Shown here in pieces: positions 25,901-34,591 of a stretch of DNA of 64,000 bases (position 1 is the stretch's first letter; every line of letters starts with the position of its first letter). A program made the translations under genes and the position numbers. The DNA comes from Paraburkholderia ginsengiterrae (lineage in GTDB: Bacteria > Pseudomonadota > Gammaproteobacteria > Burkholderiales > Burkholderiaceae). The notes under the pieces were generated by a model, which did no database searches, had not been told where the DNA came from, and worked only from the letters and a program-made list of their open reading frames with translations. The DNA is taken from contig NZ_LXKA01000360.1 of NCBI RefSeq assembly GCF_001645125.1, forward strand, positions 212,401 to 276,400, in the 5' to 3' direction.

Positions 25901-25914
25901 TTGATCTGCATCAA
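25901..25914 (+). promoter_or_regulatory. perfect FNR box for the universal-stress operon
   Basis: TTGATCTGCATCAA is perfect and identical to the box before ackA. TAGACT (25936-25941) is centred 31 bp downstream, also as at ackA. Confidence 0.8.
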
Positions 25915-25987
25915 TGGGCCTGCGGCGATCGTTTCTAGACTCAAGCTCACGTATCACGTGCCCCTGTCCCCTCCTGGAGCGACCGCC

Positions 25988-26824
25988 ATGAGCTACAAAA
26001 CTATCGCCGTCCATCTGGACACCAGCGCGAATGCCCATCCGCGATTCGAAATCGCGCTGCGCCTCGCCAAACAGTTCGATGCACATCTGATCGGCGCATT
26101 TGCCGTCTTCAGCCCGGACCCGCGCTCGCTCCATGTCATGGCAGGGACTGCGGAGTACTACAGGCAGCACGAAGCAAGGCGTACGGAACGGCGCGCGGCA
26201 CTGGAACGGCTATTTCACGCCGAACTCCGGCGCGCCGGGGTTCCGGGCGAATGGGTGGCCATCGACGAACCTGCCAGTGTCGCCATCCCTCGCGCAGGCC
26301 GCTGCGCCGATCTGATCGTGGCCGGCCAGGACAATCCGGCTGATCCGGAATCCTACGTCGGCGACTTTTTCCCGGAAAACCTGATTCTGTCCAGTGGCCG
26401 CCCGATATTGCTGGTGCCGTACGCGAGCAACGAAAGGTCCACGGGCGACCGGGTGCTGGTGGCGTGGGATGGTAGCCGCGAAGCCACGCGGGCCGTGCAC
26501 GACGCGCTGCCGTTCATGCGCACGGCGAAAAGCACCACGATCCTTGCCGTCAACGGCGAGCATGGAAGTCAACGCACCCGGATACCAGGCGCGGACATCG
26601 CCACCGTGATTGCCCGGCACGGCGTGCACGTCCAGGTCACCGACATCGAAACGGGACCGGGTGGCTCGGTCGGCGAGGTGCTGCTCTCGCAGGTGGCCGA
26701 CGGCGGCGCCGATCTGCTCGTGATGGGCGGCTACGGCCACGCCCGCTGGCGCGAGCTGGTGATGGGCGGTGCCACGCGCACGATTCTGCGCTCGATGACC
26801 GTGCCGGTGCTGATGTCGCACTGA
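25988..26824 (+). CDS. tandem universal stress protein
   Basis: A 278-residue protein of two UspA-like domains (YKTIAVHLDTSANAHPRFEI at the start, and VLVAWDGSREATRAVHDAL from about 155). The C-terminal domain has GGYGHARWRELVMGGATRTI, a variant of the ATP-binding G-x2-G-x9-G-S/T motif. First of three usp genes behind the perfect FNR box. It is closely similar in layout to the gene at 27366, so a duplication is likely. Start after GGAG. Confidence 0.88.
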   Translation: MSYKTIAVHLDTSANAHPRFEIALRLAKQFDAHLIGAFAVFSPDPRSLHVMAGTAEYYRQHEARRTERRAALERLFHAELRRAGVPGEWVAIDEPASVAIPRAGRCADLIVAGQDNPADPESYVGDFFPENLILSSGRPILLVPYASNERSTGDRVLVAWDGSREATRAVHDALPFMRTAKSTTILAVNGEHGSQRTRIPGADIATVIARHGVHVQVTDIETGPGGSVGEVLLSQVADGGADLLVMGGYGHARWRELVMGGATRTILRSMTVPVLMSH

Positions 26825-26859
26825 GCGCGGAGCCTTCTCTTTCTTTGGGAGTGTTCGCC

Positions 26860-27369
26860 ATGTACAAACGGATTCTGGTTGCCGTTGACGGCAGCGAAAC
26901 CTCGTCGCGTGCGCTGACCGCCGCCGTTGAACTGGCGCGCGAGTCGGATGCCCGACTGCAGCCGCTGTACGTCGTGGACATGCCGCTGATGTCTTACGAT
27001 GTACCCGGCTACGACCCATCCTACGTGCGGGACGCGCTCGTGGAGGACGGCCGCCATGTCCTCGCCGACGCTGCCGCGCGAATGGCCAGCAGAGACGTTA
27101 CGGGCTCGCCTCGCATGGTCGAAACCGATCTGATGAGCGGTGACGACATCGCCCGAAGCATCCAGCTTGCCGCGCGCAAATTTGGCGCCGACGTCGTGGT
27201 GATGGGCACGCACGGCCGTCGCGGCGTGCGGCGACTGGTGCTCGGCAGCGTCGCCGAACATTTTCTGCGCATCGCCACCTGTCCGATCTTGCTGATCTCC
27301 GCGCATTGCGCATCGTCGGCTACAGACGTTACCCGGTCCTCGAACGAACCGGCCAAGGAACCTTCATGA
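26860..27369 (+). CDS. single-domain universal stress protein, ATP-binding type
   Basis: A 169-residue UspA-fold protein. ILVAVDGSETSSRAL at the N-terminus and GTHGRRGVRRLVLGSVAE, the full ATP-binding motif G-x2-G-x9-GS, near residue 123. Second gene of the usp operon, 35 bases after the first, and its stop overlaps the next ATG (27366-27369). A short extra tail (CASSATDVTRSS) follows the fold. Confidence 0.9.
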   Translation: MYKRILVAVDGSETSSRALTAAVELARESDARLQPLYVVDMPLMSYDVPGYDPSYVRDALVEDGRHVLADAAARMASRDVTGSPRMVETDLMSGDDIARSIQLAARKFGADVVVMGTHGRRGVRRLVLGSVAEHFLRIATCPILLISAHCASSATDVTRSSNEPAKEPS

Positions 27370-28193
27370 ACTGCAAAACGCTGCTGGTGCACCTCGACGA
27401 CAGCGCCCATAGCGCCGCCCGGCTCGACTACGCGCTCGTTCTGGCCGCACGCTTCCACGCACATCTGATCGGTCTCTATGCCGTTTGTCAGGAACCGGCA
27501 GAGCCGATCTTCCTGCATGGAGAGGCAATCTGGAACGCCGGCTACGAGGCGCAGCGGAACAACAACCGCAAACGTGCAGAAGCGGCCTTTCTCGCCGCGA
27601 CGGATCGCGCGGCGTGCAACGCCGAATGGCGTGCGCCCGACGGAGCGCCGGCCGCGACGGCGATTCTGCACGCGCGGCATGCCGATCTACTGATTCTCGG
27701 CCAGGACGTTCCGGAAGATGGGAGCACATATGGCGCGCGCCACTTCGTCGAGGACATCATCATGGGTTCGGGCCGCCCAGCAATCGTGCTGCCCTATGCT
27801 GGACCAGTCCGGCCACAGGTAGAAAACGTGATGATCGCGTGGGACGGCGGCCGGGAAAGCGCGCGAGCCGCGACCGATGCGCTGCCGCTCATCCGCCGAG
27901 CCAGGTTCGTCACCATAATGAAAGTTCAGCGTCATCCGCACAATGGCGAGCCGACCGGGATCGACGTGGCCGACTGGCTGGCGCGGCACGGCATCGACGC
28001 AAGCTTCACGGCCACACCCAAGGTGCGGGGCGTCGACACGGGCACCATGCTGCTCAATTCGCTGGCCGACCGCCATGTCGATCTGCTCGTGATGGGCGCA
28101 TATGGTCATGCGCGGGCTCAGGAACGGGTGCTCGGCGGCGTCACCCGTACTATGTTGCAATCGATGATCGTGCCCGTGCTGATGTCGCATTAG
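27366..28193 (+). CDS. tandem universal stress protein
   Basis: A 275-residue protein with two UspA-like domains (KTLLVHLDDSAHSAARLDYA, then VMIAWDGGRESARAATDALP). Same layout and ending (VPVLMSH) as the gene at 25988, pointing to duplication within the operon. The C-terminal domain keeps GAYGHARAQERVLGGVTRTM. ATGA overlap with the preceding usp gene indicates coupled translation. Confidence 0.88.
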   Translation: MNCKTLLVHLDDSAHSAARLDYALVLAARFHAHLIGLYAVCQEPAEPIFLHGEAIWNAGYEAQRNNNRKRAEAAFLAATDRAACNAEWRAPDGAPAATAILHARHADLLILGQDVPEDGSTYGARHFVEDIIMGSGRPAIVLPYAGPVRPQVENVMIAWDGGRESARAATDALPLIRRARFVTIMKVQRHPHNGEPTGIDVADWLARHGIDASFTATPKVRGVDTGTMLLNSLADRHVDLLVMGAYGHARAQERVLGGVTRTMLQSMIVPVLMSH

Positions 28194-28220
28194 GTAGCGG
28201 ATTGACACCGAACGGGCGCG

Positions 28221-29207
28221 CTAACGGATTTTGAGCACTGCCGCACCTGTCAGCCGGCCATCACGCAGGTCACGCAGTGCCCGATTGGCATCGGTCAGAG
28301 GATAGGTCGTGGTTGCGATCTCGAAGCAGATTTCGTCTGCAATACGCATGAAGGCAAGCCCATCGTCGCGGGTCAGATTCGCGACTGACACCACGCGCCG
28401 TTCGCCCCACAAAAACGCATAGGGGAACGACGGAATGTCGCTCATGTGAATCCCGCCGCACACCACCACACCGCCTTTCGCGACCGCTCGCAAGGCTTTC
28501 GGAATCAGGGCACCGACGGGTGCGAAAAGCAGCGCCGCGTCGAGCTCGTCAGGCGGAGCATCCTCGCTGCTGCCCGCCCACGCCGCGCCGAGACGCAGCG
28601 CGAGTTGCTGGGCGGCGTGGTCTCCTGGCCGTGTAAACGCATACACCGTACGCTGCTGATGACGCGCGACCTGCGCGACGATATGCGCTGCAGCGCCGAA
28701 TCCGTAGATGCCGATCCGCTGCGCGCTGCCCGCCATGCTCAAGGTGCGATAGCCGATGAGGCCGGCGCATAGCAACGGCGCCGCCTCGATGTCCTTATAG
28801 TGCTGCGGCAGATGGAAGCAGTAGCGGCTGTCGGCGACGGTGCGTTCCGCGTAACCGCCGTCAATCGTATAGCCCGTGAAAACGGGCTCGTCGCAGAGAT
28901 TTTCCCGCGCCGACAGACAGTAGCGGCAATGCCCGCAGGTGTGGCCGACCCATGGCACCCCCACGCGGTCGCCGACGGCGAACCCGGTCACGCCCGAGCC
29001 GAGCGCGGCAACCGTGCCGACGATTTCGTGCCCCGGAATCACGGGCTGTTTGGGATGCTCCAGTTCACGATCGACCAGATGAAGATCGGTGCGGCACACA
29101 CCACATGCGTGAATGTCGATCAGGATTTGCCCGGCTCCAGGTGTCGGATCTGGCAGCACCTGCTCACGCAGCGACGGCGTCTTGCCGTCGAACACCATCG
29201 CACGCAT
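28221..29207 (-). CDS. zinc-dependent alcohol dehydrogenase, propanol-preferring type
   Basis: A 328-residue MDR enzyme: catalytic zinc motifs CGVCRTDLH and GHEIVG, structural zinc region CGHCRYCLSARENLC, cofactor loop GFGAAAH. Typical of the AdhA subfamily that reduces short aldehydes to alcohols or the reverse. Start MRAMVFDGKT after GGAG. It lies convergent to the usp operon. Unlike most neighbours I find no good FNR box upstream, so it may depend on readthrough or another regulator. Confidence 0.9.
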   Translation of the reverse strand: MRAMVFDGKTPSLREQVLPDPTPGAGQILIDIHACGVCRTDLHLVDRELEHPKQPVIPGHEIVGTVAALGSGVTGFAVGDRVGVPWVGHTCGHCRYCLSARENLCDEPVFTGYTIDGGYAERTVADSRYCFHLPQHYKDIEAAPLLCAGLIGYRTLSMAGSAQRIGIYGFGAAAHIVAQVARHQQRTVYAFTRPGDHAAQQLALRLGAAWAGSSEDAPPDELDAALLFAPVGALIPKALRAVAKGGVVVCGGIHMSDIPSFPYAFLWGERRVVSVANLTRDDGLAFMRIADEICFEIATTTYPLTDANRALRDLRDGRLTGAAVLKIR

Positions 29208-29356
29208 AGGATTTTCTCCACGATCCTGCTGTAGCCGCCGACACCCGGTGACATGCGGACGCGATCCAGGCGACACGCGTCTGTCTCCAGAATAGGGGCT
29301 AAGCGCGATCCGTCAAATTTGCGCCTCGACGCCACCCGGCATCAACCTCACGTTGT

Positions 29357-29815
29357 TCACGTCGCGCCTGCCGCATCGCGGACCAGCAGCACGGGACAGG
29401 TCGAGCGCCGAAGGAATTGCTCCGCTACGCTGCCCATCGTCATACGCTGGATCCCGCGGCGTCCGTGGGTACCCATCACGACAAGGTCCACGCTATGTCC
29501 CTGCACGTAACGCAGCAGGCAGGTAGCGACGTCCTCGCTGATGTTGTCCGTCTCTGCTGTATCGACCTTGCACGCAACGTTGCTCCTGGTTGCCTCCATA
29601 CGCGCATCCGCCAGGATCCGATCGCCTTCAGTCCGCAATGCCTCGACCATCGAAAACTGGTCGTGGTTGGCCAAATAGGCAAACATCGCAAAACGGTCGA
29701 GCACGTACAGCGCCGTCAGGGTGCCGTCAGCCAGCTTCGTCATGCTGATAGCTTCCTTTAGCGCCCTCTTTGATGCGTTGCTGCCATCCAGTGCGACCAC
29801 GATATCTTTGTACAT
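29357..29815 (-). CDS. single-domain universal stress protein
   Basis: A 152-residue UspA-fold protein with the ATP-binding motif GTHGRRGIQRMTMGSVAEQ near residue 120 and the N-terminal IVVALDGSNASKRAL. Start MYKDIVVAL is preferred over the ATG two codons upstream because of its spacing from GAGAG. FNR box at 29970-29983 upstream. Fourth usp gene of the locus. Confidence 0.9.
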   Translation of the reverse strand: MYKDIVVALDGSNASKRALKEAISMTKLADGTLTALYVLDRFAMFAYLANHDQFSMVEALRTEGDRILADARMEATRSNVACKVDTAETDNISEDVATCLLRYVQGHSVDLVVMGTHGRRGIQRMTMGSVAEQFLRRSTCPVLLVRDAAGAT

Positions 29816-29969
29816 GACCATTCTCTCAGGTAACCCGCTTACGAATTCGCGCCTGATGGCGTTTCAACCGCATCGTCAGCGCAACGTCCGTTGGAGGTAC
29901 GCTCGCCGCGTGACAAACAAGGCTAACGGCACTCACGAGCTCATCATCGGCGCCTTCCAGGCCTGTGAA

Positions 29970-29983
29970 TTGATTTGTGTCAA
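29970..29983 (-). promoter_or_regulatory. FNR box for the usp gene at 29357
   Basis: TTGATTTGTGTCAA has one mismatch. GATGAT (29943-29948, minus) is centred 31 bp away. Confidence 0.65.
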
Positions 29984-30059
29984 TCGCGCACGTACCACCG
30001 CTGCCCGGTCCTGCCGAAAATCCGGCGTTTCGCCGCGGCGGCGGCGTATTTGACCGGCA

Positions 30060-30073
30060 TTGATTCAGATCAA
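30060..30073 (+). promoter_or_regulatory. perfect FNR box before the AcoR-type activator
   Basis: TTGATTCAGATCAA is a perfect match. GACTAT (30095-30100) is centred 31 bp downstream as a weak -10, giving a start near 30107. Confidence 0.6.
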
Positions 30074-30285
30074 ACCGCTTATACGTATCGGGACGACTAT
30101 GCGTTATCTCTCATCGACCACAGACTTCGGCCAGCCGGCCCGTTCGACCGGTGCGCCAGGGGGCGATCTCAACGGCGACGACGCTTTGTCCGCGCGCAAT
30201 TGCTGCAAATCTGGCGCAGGACTTGCTTAACGTAGTATCGACACAGCCTCGGCAAACGACCGGGGCCGACCCGCAGGAGGAGACA

Positions 30286-32253
30286 ATGCGCGATGAGGTC
30301 TATCCCGCCGTAACATCCATCGCGACACGTGAGGCCGGCTGGCTCACGCCGTCGATTCAGAAATCCCACCAACGCTCCGAAACCTTTGGCCTGAGCGCCT
30401 CGATGCGGCCGGACTATGATGTGCTGCCGGCCGCCGACCTTGCACTGAAGCTCGAGCAAAGCCGCGTGCTCTGCGCACATGCCACACCGGTCATGGAGAC
30501 GCTGCACGAGCAGATCGTCAACACGCAAAGCATGATCGTGCTGACCGACGCACAAGGGCTGATCCTTCATTCGATTGGTGACGATGACTTTCTGCGGCGA
30601 GCAGAGAAAGTGGCACTACGCCCGGGCGCGAACTGGGCCGAGGACCGTCAAGGCACAAATGCAATCGGCACGGCGCTTGCGGAACAATGCCCGACGGTCG
30701 TCCATGGTGAGCAGCACTATCTGACGGCAAACCGCTTTCTAACCTGCTCCAGCGTGCCGATCCTCGATCCGTACGGCGATCTGATCGGCGTACTCGACGT
30801 CACCGGCGACCACCGGAGCTATCACCAGCACACCATGGCGCTCGCGAAAATGTCCGTGCAGATGATTGAAAACCATCTGTTTACCAATACCTTTCGCGAG
30901 ACGTTACAAATCGTCTTTCACGGCCGCCCGGAATTTCTCGGCACCTTGATGGAGGGTATCGTCGCGTTCACCTGCGATGGCCGCTTCCTGTCGGCTAATC
31001 GCAGCGCGCAATTTCAGCTGGGCCTGCCGCTCGCCGGCCTGCGCGCGCACACGCTGTCATCGCTCTTCGGTCTGACTAGCGCGCAACTGATTGACCATCT
31101 TCGAGTCAGCCGGGACCGGCATCTGTCACTGAACCTGAACAACGGCTCGGTGGTCTGCGCGCACGTCGAGTTCCGGCGCGCCACCTACGCCGATGACGGC
31201 CGGCCGCCGCAGGAGCGTCGAGAATATCGCGCGACACACAGCGCGGAGCAACCGGCGCCCGCCGCGCTGTCGAAACTCGGCTACCTGGATACCGGCGACC
31301 CGCAGATCAGCGCCGTGATCGGCAAAATCCGCAAAGTGATCGGCAAGGACATTCCGATCCTGATTACCGGCGAGACAGGTACCGGCAAGGAACTGCTCGC
31401 CCAGGCGATCCACAACGACTCCCCGCGGCGCTCCGGTGCGTTCGTCGCGGTCAATTGCGCGTCGATCCCGGAAACGCTGATCGAATCCGAACTGTTCGGC
31501 TATGAGGAAGGCGCGTTCACCGGCGCGCGGCGCAAAGGTGCCACCGGAAAATTGCTGCAGGCCAACGGCGGCACGCTGTTTCTCGACGAAATTGGCGACA
31601 TGCCCTATCCGCTGCAAGTACGGCTGCTGCGCGTGCTGCAAGAGCGGCTGGTCAATCCGCTCGGTTCGTCAAAGTCGACTCCGGTCGATATCGCCATTAT
31701 TTGCGCGACCCACCGGGACCTGCGCGACATGATCGCGCAGAACCGGTTCCGCGAAGACCTGTATTACCGCCTGAACGGCATGGTGGTCAAATTACCGCCG
31801 CTGCGCGAACGTACGGATCTGTCCGCGGTGATCCAGAAGATGCTGCAATGCGCGTCGTCCGAAAACGCCGACGGGCAACGCCTAAGCGTCGCCGAAGACG
31901 TGATGGCCTTGTTCGAGCAGTGCGCGTGGCCAGGCAACTTTCGTCAGCTCGGCAATCTTCTGCGCACAGCGGCCGCCATGGTCGATGCGGATGGCGAGAT
32001 CCGTCGCGAGCACTTACCCGACGACTTCTTTGATGGCCTACGCACTATCACCGCAGCGCCCGTGGGTTCCCATGACGCATTGCAGCTCCCAACTGGCCGC
32101 CTGGAGGATGTCGCCGTCAGCGTCATCGTCAAGGCTGTGGCGCAGCATGGCGGCAACGTGTCGGCCGCCGCCCGTGCGCTTGGGGTCTCACGTAATACGA
32201 TATATCGCAAACTACCGGCGCAGGGTGTGAGCAACGCCGAAAACGCAACCTGA
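30286..32253 (+). CDS. AcoR-type sigma-54-dependent activator
   Basis: A 655-residue regulator. An N-terminal GAF-like sensor (about 60-200) and a PAS-like stretch (about 215-300) are followed by an AAA+ domain with Walker A GETGTGKE at 362-369 and the sigma-54 loop GAFTGA at 409-414, and by a C-terminal Fis-type helix-turn-helix (VSAAARALGVSRNTIYRKL). AcoR relatives sense acetoin, alcohols or aldehydes and switch on alcohol oxidation genes. AGGAGGAG precedes the ATG at 30286. It stands next to four genes or operons carrying -24/-12 promoters, so it is the likely activator of pqq, the PQQ dehydrogenase, the aldehyde dehydrogenase and the TonB receptor. Confidence 0.92.
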   Translation: MRDEVYPAVTSIATREAGWLTPSIQKSHQRSETFGLSASMRPDYDVLPAADLALKLEQSRVLCAHATPVMETLHEQIVNTQSMIVLTDAQGLILHSIGDDDFLRRAEKVALRPGANWAEDRQGTNAIGTALAEQCPTVVHGEQHYLTANRFLTCSSVPILDPYGDLIGVLDVTGDHRSYHQHTMALAKMSVQMIENHLFTNTFRETLQIVFHGRPEFLGTLMEGIVAFTCDGRFLSANRSAQFQLGLPLAGLRAHTLSSLFGLTSAQLIDHLRVSRDRHLSLNLNNGSVVCAHVEFRRATYADDGRPPQERREYRATHSAEQPAPAALSKLGYLDTGDPQISAVIGKIRKVIGKDIPILITGETGTGKELLAQAIHNDSPRRSGAFVAVNCASIPETLIESELFGYEEGAFTGARRKGATGKLLQANGGTLFLDEIGDMPYPLQVRLLRVLQERLVNPLGSSKSTPVDIAIICATHRDLRDMIAQNRFREDLYYRLNGMVVKLPPLRERTDLSAVIQKMLQCASSENADGQRLSVAEDVMALFEQCAWPGNFRQLGNLLRTAAAMVDADGEIRREHLPDDFFDGLRTITAAPVGSHDALQLPTGRLEDVAVSVIVKAVAQHGGNVSAAARALGVSRNTIYRKLPAQGVSNAENAT

Positions 32254-32443
32254 CCCACTGTGACACGAGTGCTCCAATTTGCAACAACGGTGTACTCGAA
32301 CTGAACAGTGCGTTGCAGGTTTCGCCGCTACATACAGCCAGATTCTGTGCAACAAGCCTTGGATCCATTCACAACACCACATCCGTTCGGCATGCGAAGC
32401 ATGTGTTGGAACCCGCATGCCTACGGAGCACGAATTGACAGGT

Positions 32444-32460
32444 CCGGCACAGACTTTGCA
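32444..32460 (+). promoter_or_regulatory. sigma-54 promoter of pqqABCDE
   Basis: CCGGCACAGACTTTGCA carries GG at 32446-32447 and GC at 32458-32459 with the required 10 bases between. Transcription would start near 32471, 56 bases before pqqA. Confidence 0.75.
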
Positions 32461-32526
32461 TTCGATTGATACGACCGCTTTCTCAATGCGGTTTCTCAAT
32501 CACATGTCGTATTCAAGGAGACAACC

Positions 32527-32601
32527 ATGCAATGGACTACACCGGCTTATTCCGATCTGCGTTTCGGTTTTGAAATCACGATGTATATCGCCAATCGCTG
32601 A
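32527..32601 (+). CDS. pqqA: PQQ precursor peptide PqqA
   Basis: A 24-residue ribosomal peptide, [20 protein letters not shown] plus four more residues. Glu16 and Tyr20, the two residues that PqqE joins and from which PQQ is built, are in the conserved E-x3-Y spacing. AAGGAGA lies before the ATG. The sigma-54 promoter is just upstream and pqqB follows. Confidence 0.93.
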   Translation: MQWTTPAYSDLRFGFEITMYIANR

Positions 32602-32666
32602 AGCAACGATGAAACGCCGCACGCCTCTCATAGTGAGGGTGCGTGACGGCGCCCGGAGCATCGCTC

Positions 32667-33590
32667 ATGAAGATCAAGATTCTTGGTTCAGGCGCAGGCG
32701 GCGGATTGCCCCAATGGAACTGCAACTGCACGAACTGCAACCGGGCCCGCTATCAGACCGGAGACGTGCTGCCGCGTACCCAGTCGTCGATTGCAGTGAG
32801 CGATGACGGCATTGACTGGATTCTGATCAACGCCTCGCCGGACCTGCTCGCCCAATTGCGAGCGAATCCGGAACTGCAGCCCGGCCGCTCGATCCGCGAT
32901 AGCGCCATCGCCGCGGTGGTTTTGATCGACGCTCAGATCGATCACGTCACTGGTCTGCTGATGCTGCGCGAACGCACTGCGCCCTTGCCGCTGTATGCAT
33001 GTGCGCCCGTGTTCGACGATCTTTCGACCGGGTTGCCGCTCGTGCCGCTGCTCGAACACTACTGCGGTGTCGAGCGTCATGAGATCGCGCTCAACCAGAC
33101 GTTCACGGTCGCACCGGTGGAAGGCATCCGCTTCACCGCATTGCCGATCGAGAGCAAGGCACCACCCTATTCCCCACGTCGCATGGACGCCGCACCCGGC
33201 GACAACATCGCATTACTGATCGAAGACCTTGCCAGCGGCGCGCGTGTATTCTATGCGCCCGGTCTCGCGAATGCACCGGAGCCCGTGGTCGCTGCGATGC
33301 GCTCCGCGCAACTCGTGCTGGTTGATGGCACGTTCTGGTCGGCCACGGAGATGATCGATCTGGGCCTGTCCACTCATCTTGCGGCCGACATGGGTCATCT
33401 TGCGCAGTGCGGCCACCGTGGTCAGCCAGGGATGGTCCAACTGCTCGATGCGTTGCCCAACGCGACACGCAAGGTGCTGATTCACATCAACAACACCAAT
33501 CCGATTCTCGACCCGCACTCCGCCGAATACGCCGTGATACGCGCACGCGGTATCGAAGTGGCACGCGACGGAATGCAATTCCAGGTATAG
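32667..33590 (+). CDS. pqqB: PqqB, MBL-fold hydroxylase in PQQ synthesis
   Basis: A 307-residue metallo-beta-lactamase-fold protein. Typical start [20 protein letters not shown] with a CNCTNC cluster, and [10 protein letters not shown] where other family members have HxHxDH. PqqB takes part in hydroxylating the cross-linked Tyr of the processed peptide. ATG at 32667 after CGGAG. Length and motifs normal. Confidence 0.95.
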   Translation: MKIKILGSGAGGGLPQWNCNCTNCNRARYQTGDVLPRTQSSIAVSDDGIDWILINASPDLLAQLRANPELQPGRSIRDSAIAAVVLIDAQIDHVTGLLMLRERTAPLPLYACAPVFDDLSTGLPLVPLLEHYCGVERHEIALNQTFTVAPVEGIRFTALPIESKAPPYSPRRMDAAPGDNIALLIEDLASGARVFYAPGLANAPEPVVAAMRSAQLVLVDGTFWSATEMIDLGLSTHLAADMGHLAQCGHRGQPGMVQLLDALPNATRKVLIHINNTNPILDPHSAEYAVIRARGIEVARDGMQFQV

Positions 33591-33592
33591 CC

Positions 33593-34312
33593 ATGAACGC
33601 CCCCCTGCCTGCCGCGGTTACGCACGCCGCCCCCTGGCCGCCCGCCGAATTCGAGGCACGCCTGCGTGCGCTCGGCGCGCACTATCATATTCATCACCCG
33701 TTCAACGTGCTGATGAATAGCGGCCGATGCTCGCCGCAGCAGATTCGCGGCTGGGTCGCCAACCGCTTCTATTACCAGATCAACATCCCGCTCAAGGATG
33801 CCGCGATCCTGTCCAATTGCGAGGACCGGCAGACGCGGCGCCTCTGGATTGAGCGGCTGCACGATCACGATGGCTACGGCGACAATCCAGGCGGAATCGA
33901 AGCATGGGCACACCTCGCAGACGCTGTCGGCATTGAGCGCAACGCATTGTGGTCGCTCGAGCATGTGCTGCCCGGCGTGCGCTTCGCCGTCGACGCCTAT
34001 GTCAATTTTGCGCGCCGTGCGCCGTGGCAGGAAGCGGTCTGCTCTTCGCTTACGGAAATGTTCGCGCCGCAGATCCACCGCGACCGGCTGGCCGGCTGGC
34101 CGGACCTGTACCCGTGGATCGATGCGCAAGGATTGCAGTACTTTCGCAGTCGCATTCCGCTTGCACAGCGCGACGTCGAACACGGACTCGCCGTTACGCT
34201 CAGCCACTTCAGGACACCCGACGCGCAACGGCGCGCCCTCGACATCCTGCGCTTCAAGCTCGACATTCTGTGGTCGATGCTCGACGCGATTGAAAAGGCG
34301 TACCCCGCATGA
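33593..34312 (+). CDS. pqqC: PqqC, final oxidase of PQQ synthesis
   Basis: A 239-residue all-helical, cofactor-free oxidase that closes the ring and oxidises the intermediate to PQQ. Motifs [31 protein letters not shown] and [10 protein letters not shown] are diagnostic. It begins 3 bases after the pqqB stop and overlaps pqqD (ATGA). Confidence 0.96.
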   Translation: MNAPLPAAVTHAAPWPPAEFEARLRALGAHYHIHHPFNVLMNSGRCSPQQIRGWVANRFYYQINIPLKDAAILSNCEDRQTRRLWIERLHDHDGYGDNPGGIEAWAHLADAVGIERNALWSLEHVLPGVRFAVDAYVNFARRAPWQEAVCSSLTEMFAPQIHRDRLAGWPDLYPWIDAQGLQYFRSRIPLAQRDVEHGLAVTLSHFRTPDAQRRALDILRFKLDILWSMLDAIEKAYPA

Positions 34313-34590
34313 ACGCCCCTCGCCACGATCACCACGCCAGTGCGCGGCCGCACCTGCGAATGATGTTCCGCCTGCAGTGGGAAACCGCTCAGGATGCCTA
34401 TGTCTTGCTCTACCCGGAAGGCATGGTCAAACTCAATCCGAGTGCTGGCGAGATTCTCGCGCGCTGCGACGGAACCCGGGAAATGGACGACATCATCGAG
34501 GAATTGGAAGACCTGTTCAACACGTCGGATCTGGCCGCCGATGTGTATCGCTTCATCGATCATGCGCGGCAACGCGGCTGGCTGGATTGA
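34309..34590 (+). CDS. pqqD: PqqD, PqqA-binding chaperone
   Basis: A 93-residue peptide-binding protein (RRE-like fold) that presents PqqA to Pqq[21 protein letters not shown] is characteristic. Overlaps pqqC by 4 bases, and pqqE begins 2 bases after its stop. Confidence 0.95.
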   Translation: MNAPRHDHHASARPHLRMMFRLQWETAQDAYVLLYPEGMVKLNPSAGEILARCDGTREMDDIIEELEDLFNTSDLAADVYRFIDHARQRGWLD

Positions 34591-34591
34591 C

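Larger units (their letters stand above)
29816..30285. other. divergent control region between usp and the AcoR-type activator
   Basis: A 470-bp non-coding region holding two FNR boxes, one per direction. The leader of the activator gene would be about 175 bases long. No small ORF or terminator recognised. Confidence 0.5.

Noticed and set aside
29311-29325. GATCCGTCAA as an FNR box for the alcohol dehydrogenase at 28221
   Set aside because: The half-sites are not separated by four bases and the left half does not match.
33482-34228. Long minus-strand ORF opposite pqqC
   Set aside because: Mirror frame of a clear gene, no family resemblance. Long antisense frames are expected at this GC content.
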